A stretch of DNA of 11,500 nt from Jimgerdemannia flammicorona. Lineage: Eukaryota; Mucoromycota; Endogonomycetes; Endogonales; Endogonaceae. The position numbers and the translations under genes were made by a program. Under the pieces are notes generated by a model. It saw only the letters and a program-made list of their open reading frames with translations. It did no database searches and was not told where the DNA came from. Below are positions 1-8,625 of the stretch, one piece after another. Within the stretch, counting starts at the first letter, position 1; each line of letters begins with the position of its first letter. The stretch covers positions 1 to 11,500 of the forward strand of contig RBNI01006298.1 of assembly GCA_003990745.1 (NCBI GenBank). Direction: 5' to 3'.

Positions 1-1157
1 TTTTAATGGACTCATAGTCCTGCAGATTTTATTGGAAGGGAACCTAGACTATATAGGCCAAAACCCTCCCCCACCACCCACCAAACAATATCCCCCCATT
101 AACCTAGGCTACTAAACTATCCAGCAGTCCCACTGCTCCAGCTATACCTGTCAAACACCAGCTATGTTGATCCCTACAACATAGACTAGACTTGTCTGCT
201 CACCAGAACTGGATCATTGTTTACATGTGAGAGCACACATATACATTGGATCTAGTAGTGCCAGGACTAAATAAAGAATAGTCCCCTGAACCCCAAAAGA
301 AAGCCCAAGGCAAAGAAAAAACCCCCCAACCAACCAATAGAGAGCAAAGCAGATTCAAAGCAGGTGAGTAATAGACTTATACACAGAATCTTTCTCAAAG
401 GACTTACACATGGGCTAGGGCCAGAAAAGACCCCACTTCCACTCTCCAAGCCTGTGGGCCTCGATTACATTATCATATCAGCTCCTGGTTCTAGTCAGGT
501 ATAGTCAAATGAGGAAGGCCCCACTCTCCAAGCCTGTAGGCCTTGATTGTATTGCTGCATCAGCTCTCAGTTCCAGTTGGGTACAGCCAGGATGCCAGCC
601 TCTGCACTACTCCACCCCCCACTAGCCAATTGAAAGGCCCTACTGAAATATTGTCCACCCCAGCCCCAATGACTGCCCCTAGCCTAGCACTCCACTAGTT
701 CACCATTATCACCCTTCCTCCTATCTGTGATGGCCATCTCCCCTCCCATCCCAACAATACCCAAAAAAACAGTTGCCTATGCCAGAACTGCACTTACCAG
801 AAAACTCACCAAAGCTAGAGGGCCCCACCATAGACACTGAGAACCTGCAGGTAACCTATACTGGACACTTGATGCCCAAGGTCAGCCAACTCTCTACATA
901 ACCCGTGATACCACACCAAAATGAATACACCCCAGATGTAGCTAAAGGCACCAGAATCTGCAAAAAAATAGAGAAGACACTGATCCAATACCAATAAAGG
1001 AGCAACTTATCATTATTACCCTCCTCCCACCATGCCCATACAGACACAGCAAACTAACCCAAGGTAGAGGGGGTAATAATAGGGAAAAGGGGACTTGAAA
1101 GATTGCCTACCAAACCTTGTAATCAGTAAGATAGTGGAGAAAGGAGCCTGGCTTAGA
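1..1157. other. Unrecognised CpG-poor region, no gene seen
   Basis: I find no credible coding region here. The open frames on either strand are short (about 60 codons) and show no recognisable motif. CpG is almost absent (two seen by eye, near 459 and 902), like the decayed LINE copies to the right and unlike the NAD synthetase copy at the far end. The + strand is pyrimidine/A-rich with several short C tracts. It is probably old transposon-derived DNA, possibly the flank into which LINE copy A inserted, but no family could be identified. Confidence 0.5.
439..589. repeat. 69-bp direct duplication differing only by transitions
   Basis: Two 69-bp units, 439-507 and 521-589, align without gaps at an offset of 82 bp. 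Both begin with ccactctccaagcctgt. I count about 17 mismatches and every one is a C/T or A/G exchange. Several are CA in one unit against TG in the other, as expected from loss of an ancestral CpG; others are TA against CA. This points to cytosine deamination acting on a duplicated sequence (RIP-like or methylation-driven) rather than ordinary drift. Confidence 0.75.
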
Positions 1158-1548
1158 GAACTTCTTTTGCTCAAACTATTTAGAGTGAGCTAAGCCATAC
1201 AGATATCTTTTTGTGAAAAGCAACATGTTTTCAAGTTTGCACTTCACCTATACTAGTATACAAGGTATGGCAGGAGTCTGGCAACATTTCATAGCAATGT
1301 TTGTCAAAATCTGTCAAGTTTTCATTATATGGTGACTCCAGATTCATCAAGTTCTGAGTACTTGGAGGAGAGGAGGCCTGGCTAAGAGTTTTGCAGTGGT
1401 GGCAGAGATTGGTACTACTGCTGATAGGTCAGGTGGTCAGAGGAGATCTGCTGGTATTGAAGGCTGACATATAGTAATAGGGGGCAGGAGGGCTACTGTA
1501 GGCCCATGGAAGTAGGGCAGGGAAGATATAGTATTAATGAGACAAACA
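1158..1548 (+). mobile_element. LINE 5'-end fragment, copy A
   Basis: The segment starts with cttcttttgctcaaac and carries the same leader as copies B, C and D: the block gagtgagctaagcc, then a cttttt/gcaacatg/ttttcaagtt series and gcaggagtctg. An ORF1-like start, ATG GTG ACT, is at 1329-1331, matching the ATG GCG ACC of copy D. The reading frame is soon broken: relative to D about 11 nt (ctgggtctccc-like) are missing near 1384, bringing in a TAA. Homology to ORF1 continues past the agtattaatgag block near 1540 and ends where copy B begins. No ORF2 or poly(A) follows. It is an old decayed copy lacking its 3' part. Confidence 0.8.
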
Positions 1549-1860
1549 GGGACTTCTTTTGCTCAAACCACATAGAGTGAGCTAAGCCACATGGACATCT
1601 TTTTGCAAAAAGCAATATGTTTTCAAGTTTTTACTTTGCCTATACTGATGTAACTAGGTGCAGTAGGAGTCTGTCAACAACTCACAATAAGTTTTGTCAA
1701 AATCCATCAAGTTTTTGTAATATAGCAACCTAAGGTTCATTGAGCTCAGAGTACCTGGAGAGGAGGAGACCTGGCCTGGGTCTCCCCAAGAGTTTCGCAG
1801 TGACAGCTGGGGCTGGTGCTGGGGCTGGAGAAGCTGGAGGAACAGGTAGTTAGGGGAGGC
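1549..1860 (+). mobile_element. LINE 5'-end fragment, copy B
   Basis: Copy B begins at gggacttcttttgctc, directly after truncated copy A. It has the shared leader and about the first 110 nt of ORF1. The start codon matching copy D is ATA instead of ATG, and the fourth codon is TAA, so it cannot code. Homology to D ORF1 runs to ggggaggca (1854-1861), after which the 5' end of copy C begins; that junction is now split by element D. B is shorter than A and also lacks everything downstream. CpG is nearly absent, which suggests an old, formerly methylated copy. Confidence 0.8.
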
Positions 1861-1874
1861 ACAGAACTTCTTTT
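1857..1874. repeat. Target-site duplication of LINE D, left copy
   Basis: The 18-mer aggcacagaacttctttt is repeated exactly at 7656-7673 on the far side of element D. Its last four T run into the element's poly(A) tract, here read as poly(T). A TTTT-ending nick that primes on the poly(A) tail is the classical signature of target-primed reverse transcription. Confidence 0.9.
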
Positions 1875-1891
1875 TTTTTTTTTTTTTTTTT
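1871..1891 (-). repeat. Poly(A) tail of LINE D (poly(T) on + strand)
   Basis: There are 21 consecutive T on the + strand. Four belong to the target-site duplication and about 17 to the element's 3' A tail. The tract sets the 3' end of D on the - strand and, with the duplication, proves insertion by an RNA-mediated mechanism. Confidence 0.9.
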
Positions 1892-1908
1892 ATAGTCGCT
1901 TAGACTCC

Positions 1909-1914
1909 TTTATT
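1909..1914 (-). terminator. AATAAA polyadenylation signal of LINE D
   Basis: AATAAA on the - strand lies 17 nt before the poly(A) tract of element D, the expected distance for cleavage and polyadenylation. The 3' UTR between the ORF2 stop and the tail is about 126 nt. Confidence 0.7.
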
Positions 1915-2017
1915 CCACTAGTCTAAAGAATAACACTATCTATACATCTCTACGATTACCTTAGAACAACAATGAACCCAACCCACAACTATATATAATA
2001 ATACAAAGAAGGGCCAA

Positions 2018-5000
2018 TCAGCCCACACCTTCTTTCCACCTCACCCCCTTCTCACCAAGTATAAGGTGCTCCCGACTTCTCTGAACAATGTCTAATACCT
2101 TCTTCATGGCCCCCAGCTGGTGCCTTTTCCCCTGATACCACCACCCTTGTACCACCTCTAAGAGTAACCCCTTCCACCGCTCCACCAATTCTCCAATTCC
2201 CATCCAGGGATCCTTCTCGAACACCCATCGCCAGTGCACCGCCATCAGTACCCAAATACCAATAATCCGACCCAGGCCTCCCCAGATGTCCCCAATTTCT
2301 CTCACTAGTCAACACCTGATCACCCGACAAGTGGGGTCCCCTGCCTGCTCACTCTCTTCCCCCCAATAACTTTCCAATGTCCACCAAAATCCTTCAACCT
2401 CTGGACAAGCTGCCAGAACATGCTCCAGAGTCTGCACTACTCCCCCATCCAGCTCGCAACACCACTCACATTCCCGTACACCTTCTTCTACCATCCACCC
2501 TGTCCTGTACCCCAGCATGACGTTCCTCTGCAGAAATCACCACCATACTACCCAGAACTTGGGCAGAGCAATCTTGAGTAGTGAGGTCCCCCAACCCCAA
2601 ATCTGACCCCACTCCCATTCTTCTCCAAACCTAGCCTTCTGCCAACCAACTGGCCACCTCTCAAGCGGACCCATCCGGATCCACTCCATCACCCTTGACA
2701 AAGAGTATTCCACCAATGGGCGGCTGCCAATATGAATTACACCAAGTTGCCACCATCACCGTTCTGGGTCCTCCTCTTCCTCACCAGGTTCTGGGCCCAT
2801 GAGTCCTATTGCCAGCCAAGCTTCTACAATACCCCACCAGAATCCCCTATAACACAACCTGCCAACCCTTCCAACCTGGAGCAAACCTCGCATGTCCTTC
2901 CGAACCTCGCTCCATGGGCAAAACCTAACCTCCCAGTTGTCCATAGCCAGTTTGCTCCAACCCTCCCCTCCTAATTCTGCCATTCGACAACCCCACCAGC
3001 CTCGAAGTACCTTCAGCCACCTTCTGAAGTCCACCAGCCCCAGACCTCCATCTGCCTTTGGTGTCACCATAATTTTCCAGCTAATCTGTGATCTCCTTCC
3101 CTGCTACAGCCATCCTTTGACCACCTTCTTCAGTTTCTGTACCACCCATCCTGGAAAGTCCAGGTGGTACCCCAAGTACAACAGCTTCAGTAACCAATAT
3201 ACATTCAAAACTACAATCCTCCCAACCAAGGAGAAGCCCCTCCCAGACCAGCCCACCAAGGCATTCTCCCACTTCTGTATCAATCCACACCACCACTCTT
3301 TCGGCAGCACCATCCCATAAACTGAGAACCAGATACCCAGATATCAAACTGCTTCCCCCGGACTAACCAATTGTCCAAAATGTCCATGCTCCCCCAATCC
3401 AGCTCCAAGCTCCATAGTCTTGCACTTGCCCCAGTTCAGCTTCGCTCCTGCCAGCATCTCATACTGTCCTACCCCTTCCTGCAAGCTTGCCACATCTTCC
3501 ACACTGCCTAACTCTACTACCATATCGTCCGCAAAGGCCCCCAACTTCCAGACCACATCCCCCATCTTCAATCCAGTAAGCCTCCCCTTCAACCATGCCA
3601 ACAAGGGCTCCAAAGATAAAATGTAAAGCAGGGGTAAGAGAGGATCCCCCTGTGGCACACCTTGCCCTAAGAGGAACTCTGGGCCACTCCACCCATTCAT
3701 CAACACTGCAGCCTGGCAACCTCGCACCAGACCCATCAGCTTTCAAGCCTCCCCCATGCCAAACCCGGCCTTCCATAGAACCGCCTCCAAGTAGTTCCAC
3801 CGCACCCTATCATAAGCCTTTTCCTGGTCCAAGAACACCATCCTTCCATCCACTTGCTGGCTTCGACAACCCTCCAAAACATTTTGCACCCATGCTGTGC
3901 TGTCTCTAATCTGTCTCCCCTTCACAAACCCTCGCTATTCATCACCCACCAATCGGCCAATCCATTGTTGCATTCTCTCTGCCAGAATCTTGGAGACCAA
4001 CTTCCTATCCACATTCAGTAACATGATGGGTCTCCAGTTCCGCCACACACATCTGTCCCCTTTCTCCTTATAGAGCAGAGAGACCAGCCCTAAGGAGCCA
4101 TTGCCAATCCAGCAGCCTTCCCCCAGTGTAAAGTTTGCCATTTCCATGAGCCATGCCCCAAGCTCAGTTTGAAACTCCTTCCAGAACTCCCAAGGCAATC
4201 CATCCTCCCCTGGTGATGAACCAGTCTGTGCTTTCCTCAGAACCTCCAATACTTCTTCTAGGGACACCCTACCCATTACTGCCCCACCAATTGCCGGCTC
4301 TGCCACCACTGGCCAGCTGCCAACCAAATTGTTATTGTCCTCCAGTGCTGCCTCTCCCTCTACCAGCCTTCCATCATCCTGCCATAGGGTGCACCATCAA
4401 CCAGAAACCTCCCCAAGCATATCTGTGATATCAGTCACCTCAGTTTCATCCTCTCACAACACCGAAGCCCAGCTGTGCCACACCCTCCTGGCCTTCAAGA
4501 TGCTGGACAAGTATTTGGTGGGTTGCTCTCCTTCTTCCAACCGCTTTGCTCGCAATCTTGCCAGCAACCCATCCACCACTCTATCTTCTGCAGCCTTCAA
4601 TTCCGACTGCAACTCTGCCACCTCCTTGACTAACAGGGAGCATCGTTCCCCTGAGAAGTTCTCTCCCTCTAAAAGACTCAGCTGCCAGCGCAGCCCCTGC
4701 TCTACTCTCCTCTCTCTATCCTTCTGCTCCCTTCCTGCTACTTCTCCTACATCATGCCAATATGCACCTGCCAGATGTTTAAATTTCCCCCACCACTGTG
4801 CTATCGACTGGCCACTGTTCTTCCACTGTGCCACTTCCTGTCTTGCAATTTTAACAAACTGGTCCCACTCCACCAGTCTCTTGAGTAGTGCCACATTAAG
4901 TCGCCATCTGCCTCCACTACCACAGGCTACCTGGAATCTCCCACACACCTCTACACCCCAGTGATCTGACCAGGGACACCACCATACCTCTGTTGAATCC

Positions 5001-5653
5001 AAAACATTACCCCAGCATTCTGCCACCAGAATCCAGTCAATCCTTGTGCCAACCAAATCCTCACCAACTGGATGCTACCTAGTAAATGGCCCTGACTTCT
5101 CACCTTGATGTTGTCATACTCCATCAACCAATCCCATTTCCTTCTCCACTTGAAGCCATCGTGAGAGCCCTGTAGAAACCGCCATGCCGACTCCACCATC
5201 AGACCTATCTAGTGTTCTGTCACGAATTATGTTGAAGTCCCCTCCCAAAATGTCCAGCCCAATCTCCTCTCGGCCTTCCCAATCCAACCAACCTTCCACC
5301 CATTGGTTTCACTCTCTGCCAACTGCTGGTAGATACACTGAGCCAACTACAAGCCCATTGCCCACTCTTCCTTTCAGTCTCCCCCAGACCAATCGATCAC
5401 CATACACCTCGACCTCCTTCAACTCTCCTCTCTCCAAGCCAACCAGGATGCCCACCTGCTTGTTCCACCCTATACTACCATACCATTCCTTGCTCCACTC
5501 CTCATAATCTTACTCCCCATAGGCCCGAATGTCCTGCAGAAACATCAAGTCATACCTCCTGTTCTTCAGCCACCGAAACAAATGCCTTCACTTCACTCCA
5601 TCATGCAGACCATTGACATTTAGTGATAATATACATAGACTGTTCATCATCAT
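2018..5653 (-). pseudogene. LINE D ORF2: endonuclease-reverse transcriptase, decayed
   Basis: One uninterrupted frame of 1,211 codons (plus the terminal stop) from ATGATGATG at 5653, containing 14 premature stops (10 TGA, 3 TAG, 1 TAA) and no frameshift. Endonuclease: SLNVNG near 5625, FLQD near 5540 (usually FLQE), a SVYLP block near 5335, GDFN near 5240, SDHWG near 4965. Reverse transcriptase: a RNWRPI block near 4040, FLDQEKAYDRV (3803-3835), the GVPQGDPLLPLLY block near 3650, FADD near 3540, AGAKLNWGK near 3435, YLGIWF near 3335. A zinc finger of type C-x2-C...H-x4-C (CEWC ... LEHVLAAC) lies at about 2405-2475. These are the parts needed to nick target DNA and copy the element RNA onto it. 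Stops lie at 5588, 5510, 5309, 5114, 5075, 4454, 4397, 3935, 3743, 3344, 3104, 2756, 2537 and 2309 (lowest coordinate of each codon). Many sit where tryptophan or arginine is expected, so TGG-to-TGA/TAG and CGA-to-TGA changes explain them. Confidence 0.93.
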
Positions 5654-5665
5654 GAATATAAATGT

Positions 5666-7484
5666 TTAAATTTCCACCGGATTCGCCGCTACCTTCTCAG
5701 CCCTACCACAAATAATAGCCTTCTGTTCCTCGCAGATAGCCCTCCAGATACGAGCTCCATTTACACTACTGCAAAAGATCACCACTTGCTCTGATGCCAC
5801 CTTCCTGATTTCAGCCATATGGTCCTCATCAACCTCATATCCTTCATCATCCAGAAGCGCCGCCACCATCACTGTCACCAACTTCGGCCCCTGCAATGTC
5901 ATATTGAGAAACCCTTCCCAGGCCTCCTGCGATTCATTAAACACATCCATTCCTTGATATCCTCCTCCGCAAGTTCCTCAAGCACTGCCTGATACCAGTT
6001 ATCTGCCGTCATCACCATGGGCCCAGGGGTAGCAGGTCTCGGAGTCCTACTCAGCTCCTGCAGCATCTCTCTATCCGCCGACACATCGGAAGCCACATCC
6101 ACCAGATCATCCTCCTCAGTGCCCTTCTCCAGCCGAACCACTTCGCCTGCCTCTGGGTACTCCCAATGCACATTTGCCGCTCCCGCCATGTGAACATCCT
6201 CCAACTGGGTCTCCGGTACCACCTTGACCACCTCCTCAAAGCCCCCAGTGTTTGCCTCCTCCTTATCAGCCCACTTCTCTGTCACTGGTGCATGAGTGGA
6301 GTTCTCCACACCCCCTAGTTGTGAAAAGGACACCTCAGCCATCTCCACCTCTTCCATCTGACTTTTGGCCATCTCTGCTTTTTCCTCCTCCTCCCTTTTC
6401 GAGCCCTGAAGGACTGTCTGCAGGTGCTCCCAGTTTGCCCTTCGCCACCTCTTCCTCTTCCCATCAGTCAGAATCCAGATCCATCCTTGGCAAACTCCTT
6501 CCATTTCCTCTTCTGCAATTCCTTCGCGGCCTCTCTCTCCTCTAGGGCGACTAGCAATTCCTCCTCCTCCTGTTCAGAACCCTTCCTTCTCCACACTTTG
6601 CACTCCTGCCCTCTGATACAAACTACTTCTGGCCAGTCCCTCCCTTGCCCCGTGGCCTCCTTGCCTTCCAGCCTCACCATCACCTCGCAGTTGCCATTCC
6701 TCAACTTAGTCCCCTCCCAGAACATGAACCCGAAGTCGACCATCTTGCCAAATGCCCCCAGTGCCTCCACCACCATTTCTTTGGTCTCCTGTCTCCCCAA
6801 TGTCGGCAGCCCTTCAATCACCAGTTGCACTGCCTGTAGGTCCCACCTCAGGCACCTCGCCATGCCAACCTTGATGCTCTTGATGAACAGCCCTTTCTCC
6901 AAGGCCTTCACCATCTCCTCCTCCTCGACGAATCCTATCTCAACCGCCTCAGCTGATGGGATGAACTTCAGCGACTCTGCCCCTGCAATCTCCTCTCCCA
7001 CTAGCCACAACACCTCTCTAGCAGACATCCCCAGCCCCAAAAAATTCGCCGATATGACCCATGTTGACACTGACTTGTGGAAGAAGGGATACACCACCAG
7101 TTCACCAGAACCAGCTGCCATCGTCGCCTTCTTCTTGTTCTCCAACACTCCAGCAGTCACCCCAGCCACCGGCCCAGCCCCAGGAATACCAGTCCCAGCC
7201 ACACCACTTCCGGACCCCTGGCCCTGAGCAGGCACCTGACCAGTCACCTGACTCCTACCCCTGTCAACACTATGCCCCCCCTGCCCTACCCCTATGGGCC
7301 TGGTAGCTGCCCTCCTGCCCCCCATCACTGTGTGCCAACTCTCAACTCCAGCCTGCCTCCCCTGACCACCTACTCCTCTTGCCCCCACACCTGCTCCAAC
7401 TGTCACCGCGAAACTCTTGGGGAGACCCAGACCAGGCCTCCTTCTCTCCAAATGCTCAGAGCTTGATGAACCCTGGGTCGCCAT
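5666..7484 (-). pseudogene. LINE D ORF1: RNA-binding-like protein, frame-shifted
   Basis: ORF1 starts at ATG 7484-7482 (MATQGSSSSEHL). Codons 1-338 are open to a TGA at 6468. Homology continues in a second frame (about 6470 to 5960) and a third (5950 to the TAA at 5666-5668), so two shifts of the same direction, each equivalent to losing one base, have broken it. Residues about 30-112 are Gly/Gln/Pro-rich and low in complexity. Residues about 218-275 (from AVQLVIEGLP through GAFGKMVDFGF to NCEVMVRLEG) look like an RRM-type beta-alpha-beta fold. After that comes a charged, Glu-rich region, then a C-terminal block with LLDDEGYEVDEDHMAEI. No CCHC zinc knuckle is visible. Family role: ORF1 proteins coat LINE RNA. 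The same blocks recur in element E, which supports the reading across all three frames. Confidence 0.85.
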
Positions 7485-7655
7485 CCGACAAAAACTCCAC
7501 CAAAATAAATGAGACTTATTATATACTGTAGCTAGACTCCTGCCGCATCTAGTACACCAGAATAGACGATGGGAAAACTTGAAAATGTGTTGCTTGTCAC
7601 AAAAAGATGTCCGTGTGGCTTAGCTTGCTCTGAATGGTATGAGCAAAAGGAGTCC
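7485..7655 (-). promoter_or_regulatory. LINE D 5' leader, presumed internal promoter
   Basis: The 171-nt leader begins GGACTCCTTTTGCTC on the - strand. A stem is possible between TTGCTC and GAGCAA with a 10-nt loop, followed by the strongly conserved GCTAAGCCACA block. The leader is shared with copies A, B and C, where the 5' boundary and the GCTAAGCC block are the best kept parts. LINEs must carry their promoter inside the transcript, so a promoter role is inferred from family knowledge; no fungal core element was identified. Confidence 0.5.
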
Positions 7656-7673
7656 AGGCACAGAACTTCTTTT
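7656..7673. repeat. Target-site duplication of LINE D, right copy
   Basis: Exact match to aggcacagaacttctttt at 1857-1874. The duplicated target spans the old junction between copies B and C: the left part is the end of B, the right part (gaacttctttt) is the first 11 nt of C. Confidence 0.9.
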
Positions 7674-7832
7674 GCTCAAACCATTTGGAGTGAGCTAAGC
7701 CACACAGACATCTTTTCATAAAAAGCAACATGTTTTTGAGTTTTCACTTCACCTACACTGGTGTACTAGATGCAGCAGGAGTCTGGGAATAAATTACAAC
7801 AAGTTTCATTCAAATCTGTCAAGTTTTGGCTG

Positions 7833-8625
7833 ATAGCAACTCAAGATTCATCGAGCTCTGAGCACTTAAAGAGGAGGAGGTCTGGCTTGGACCTCCCCAA
7901 GAGCTATGCAAAGGCAACTAGAGCAGAAGGTGCAGTGGGAGGATTGGGAGGTCTGGGGAGGTCTTCTGTTACTAAAGATTGGCACACAGTAGTTGGGGGT
8001 AAGAGGGCTGGAGCAAGGCCCATAGTGGTAGGGCAGGGGAGGTATAGTATTGATAGGGGGGGGGTCAGGTGACTGGTCAGGTGACAGGTCAGGTGGCTGC
8101 CAGGGGACAGAGGTTAGGTAGTGTAATGGTTGGGACTAGTATTCCTGGAACTGGACTGGTGGCTGATCCGGTGGCTGAGGGAAGATCTGCTGGTAGACTT
8201 GCAGAGATTAGAGAAGTGACTACAAGAGTCTCTGGAAATATGTGGAAGAAGACAATAGTGGTGGGCTCTGGAGAACTAGTGGTGCACCTGTTCTTCTACA
8301 AATCAGTATTGATATGGGCAATTTCGGCAAACTTTCTGGGGCTGGGTATGTCTGCCAGAGAGGTTCTGAGGCTGGTGGGGGAGGAGGTCACAGGTACAGA
8401 GTCTCTGAAGTTTATTTCATTAGTGGAGGTCATGGAGATTGGCTTTGTAGCAGAGGAGGAGATGATGAAGGCTCTGGAGAAAGAATTAGTGGTCAAGAAC
8501 ATTAAGATTGAGATAGCAAGGTGCTTGAGGTGTGACCCATATACTGTACATCTGGTGGTCAAAGGGCTGCTGACTCTAGGGAGACAGGAGACTAAGGAGA
8601 TAGTGGCAGAGGCACTGGAGAGCTA
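7833..8625 (+). pseudogene. ORF1 fragment of LINE copy C
   Basis: The protein matches D ORF1 from its first residues: IATQDSSSSEHLKRRR against MATQGSSSSEHLERRR. The start codon has become ATA (7833-7835). The frame is open to 8072, where a run of nine G (8056-8064) coincides with a shift; the next frame (8069 onward) continues the homology, with SGELVVHLFFYKSV, SANFLGLGMSAREVLRLVGE and LLTLGRQETKE. It stops at the start of the RRM-like block, just after EALE. Expressed protein is not expected. Confidence 0.85.
8063..8096 (+). repeat. 12-bp tandem repeat inside ORF1 of copy C
   Basis: ggtcaggtgac at 8063-8073 and 8075-8085, followed by ggtcaggtgg at 8087-8096, give nearly three units of 12 bp right after a nine-G run. 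The same place in D ORF1 encodes the VTGQV low-complexity stretch with about one and a half units, so this is a local expansion at a slippage-prone site and lies at the ORF1 frameshift. Confidence 0.7.

Larger units (their letters stand above)
1875..7655 (-). mobile_element. Full-length non-LTR retrotransposon (LINE), element D
   Basis: A complete two-ORF LINE of about 5.8 kb. Order on the - strand: 171-nt leader (7655-7485), ORF1 (7484-5666), a 12-nt gap, ORF2 (5653-2018), about 126-nt 3' UTR with AATAAA, poly(A). It is flanked by an exact 18-bp duplication. ORF2 has an apurinic-type endonuclease, reverse transcriptase and a C-terminal zinc finger, which places it in the broad L1/Tad-like group. 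I see no RNase H segment, although fungal Tad-type elements often carry one, so the clade is left open. It is dead: ORF1 has two frame changes and ORF2 has 14 in-frame stops. Even so it is younger than its relatives A, B and C, since it keeps more CpG and an exact target-site duplication. The insertion point lies about 11 bp inside the 5' end of copy C. Confidence 0.93.
7663..8625 (+). mobile_element. LINE 5'-end fragment, copy C
   Basis: This + strand copy belongs to the same family as D. It has the complete leader (gaacttcttttgctc ... gcaggagtctggg) and about two-fifths of ORF1, and ends abruptly at gaggcactggag (8612-8623) where element E starts. Before D inserted, C directly followed copy B. 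CpG is nearly absent, with frequent CA or TG where D keeps CG (for example cagaca against cggaca, gatgcagc against gatgcggc), consistent with long exposure to deamination. Neither ORF2 nor a tail is present in the window. Confidence 0.85.

Noticed and set aside
856..1047. - strand open frame of 63 codons with hydrophobic stretch
   Set aside because: Short, CpG-starved surroundings, no start context, no family resemblance.
4329..4964. + strand open frame of 211 codons
   Set aside because: It is antisense to the ORF2 region between endonuclease and reverse transcriptase and has no recognisable motif of its own.
2018..5653. TGA used as a sense codon for Trp
   Set aside because: This is nuclear transposon DNA, TAG and TAA also interrupt the frame, several TGA fit lost CGA arginine codons, and ORF1 of the same element is damaged independently. 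Deamination explains it better.
6424..7227. Long + strand open frame (267 codons) rich in Ser/Pro
   Set aside because: It lies exactly opposite LINE D ORF1, and its composition is the reverse-strand shadow of a Glu/Gly/Val-rich protein. The motifs and homology are all on the - strand.
7485..7655. Self-cleaving (HDV-like or hammerhead) ribozyme at the LINE 5' end
   Set aside because: The pairing of the first seven bases is with a site about 110 nt away, not with the nearby strand an HDV-like P1 needs, and no hammerhead core was found.
8056..8096. Possible programmed frameshift site at nine-G run in copy C
   Set aside because: The copy is already dead (start codon lost, 3' part missing), and D has no such run there, so slippage mutation is enough.
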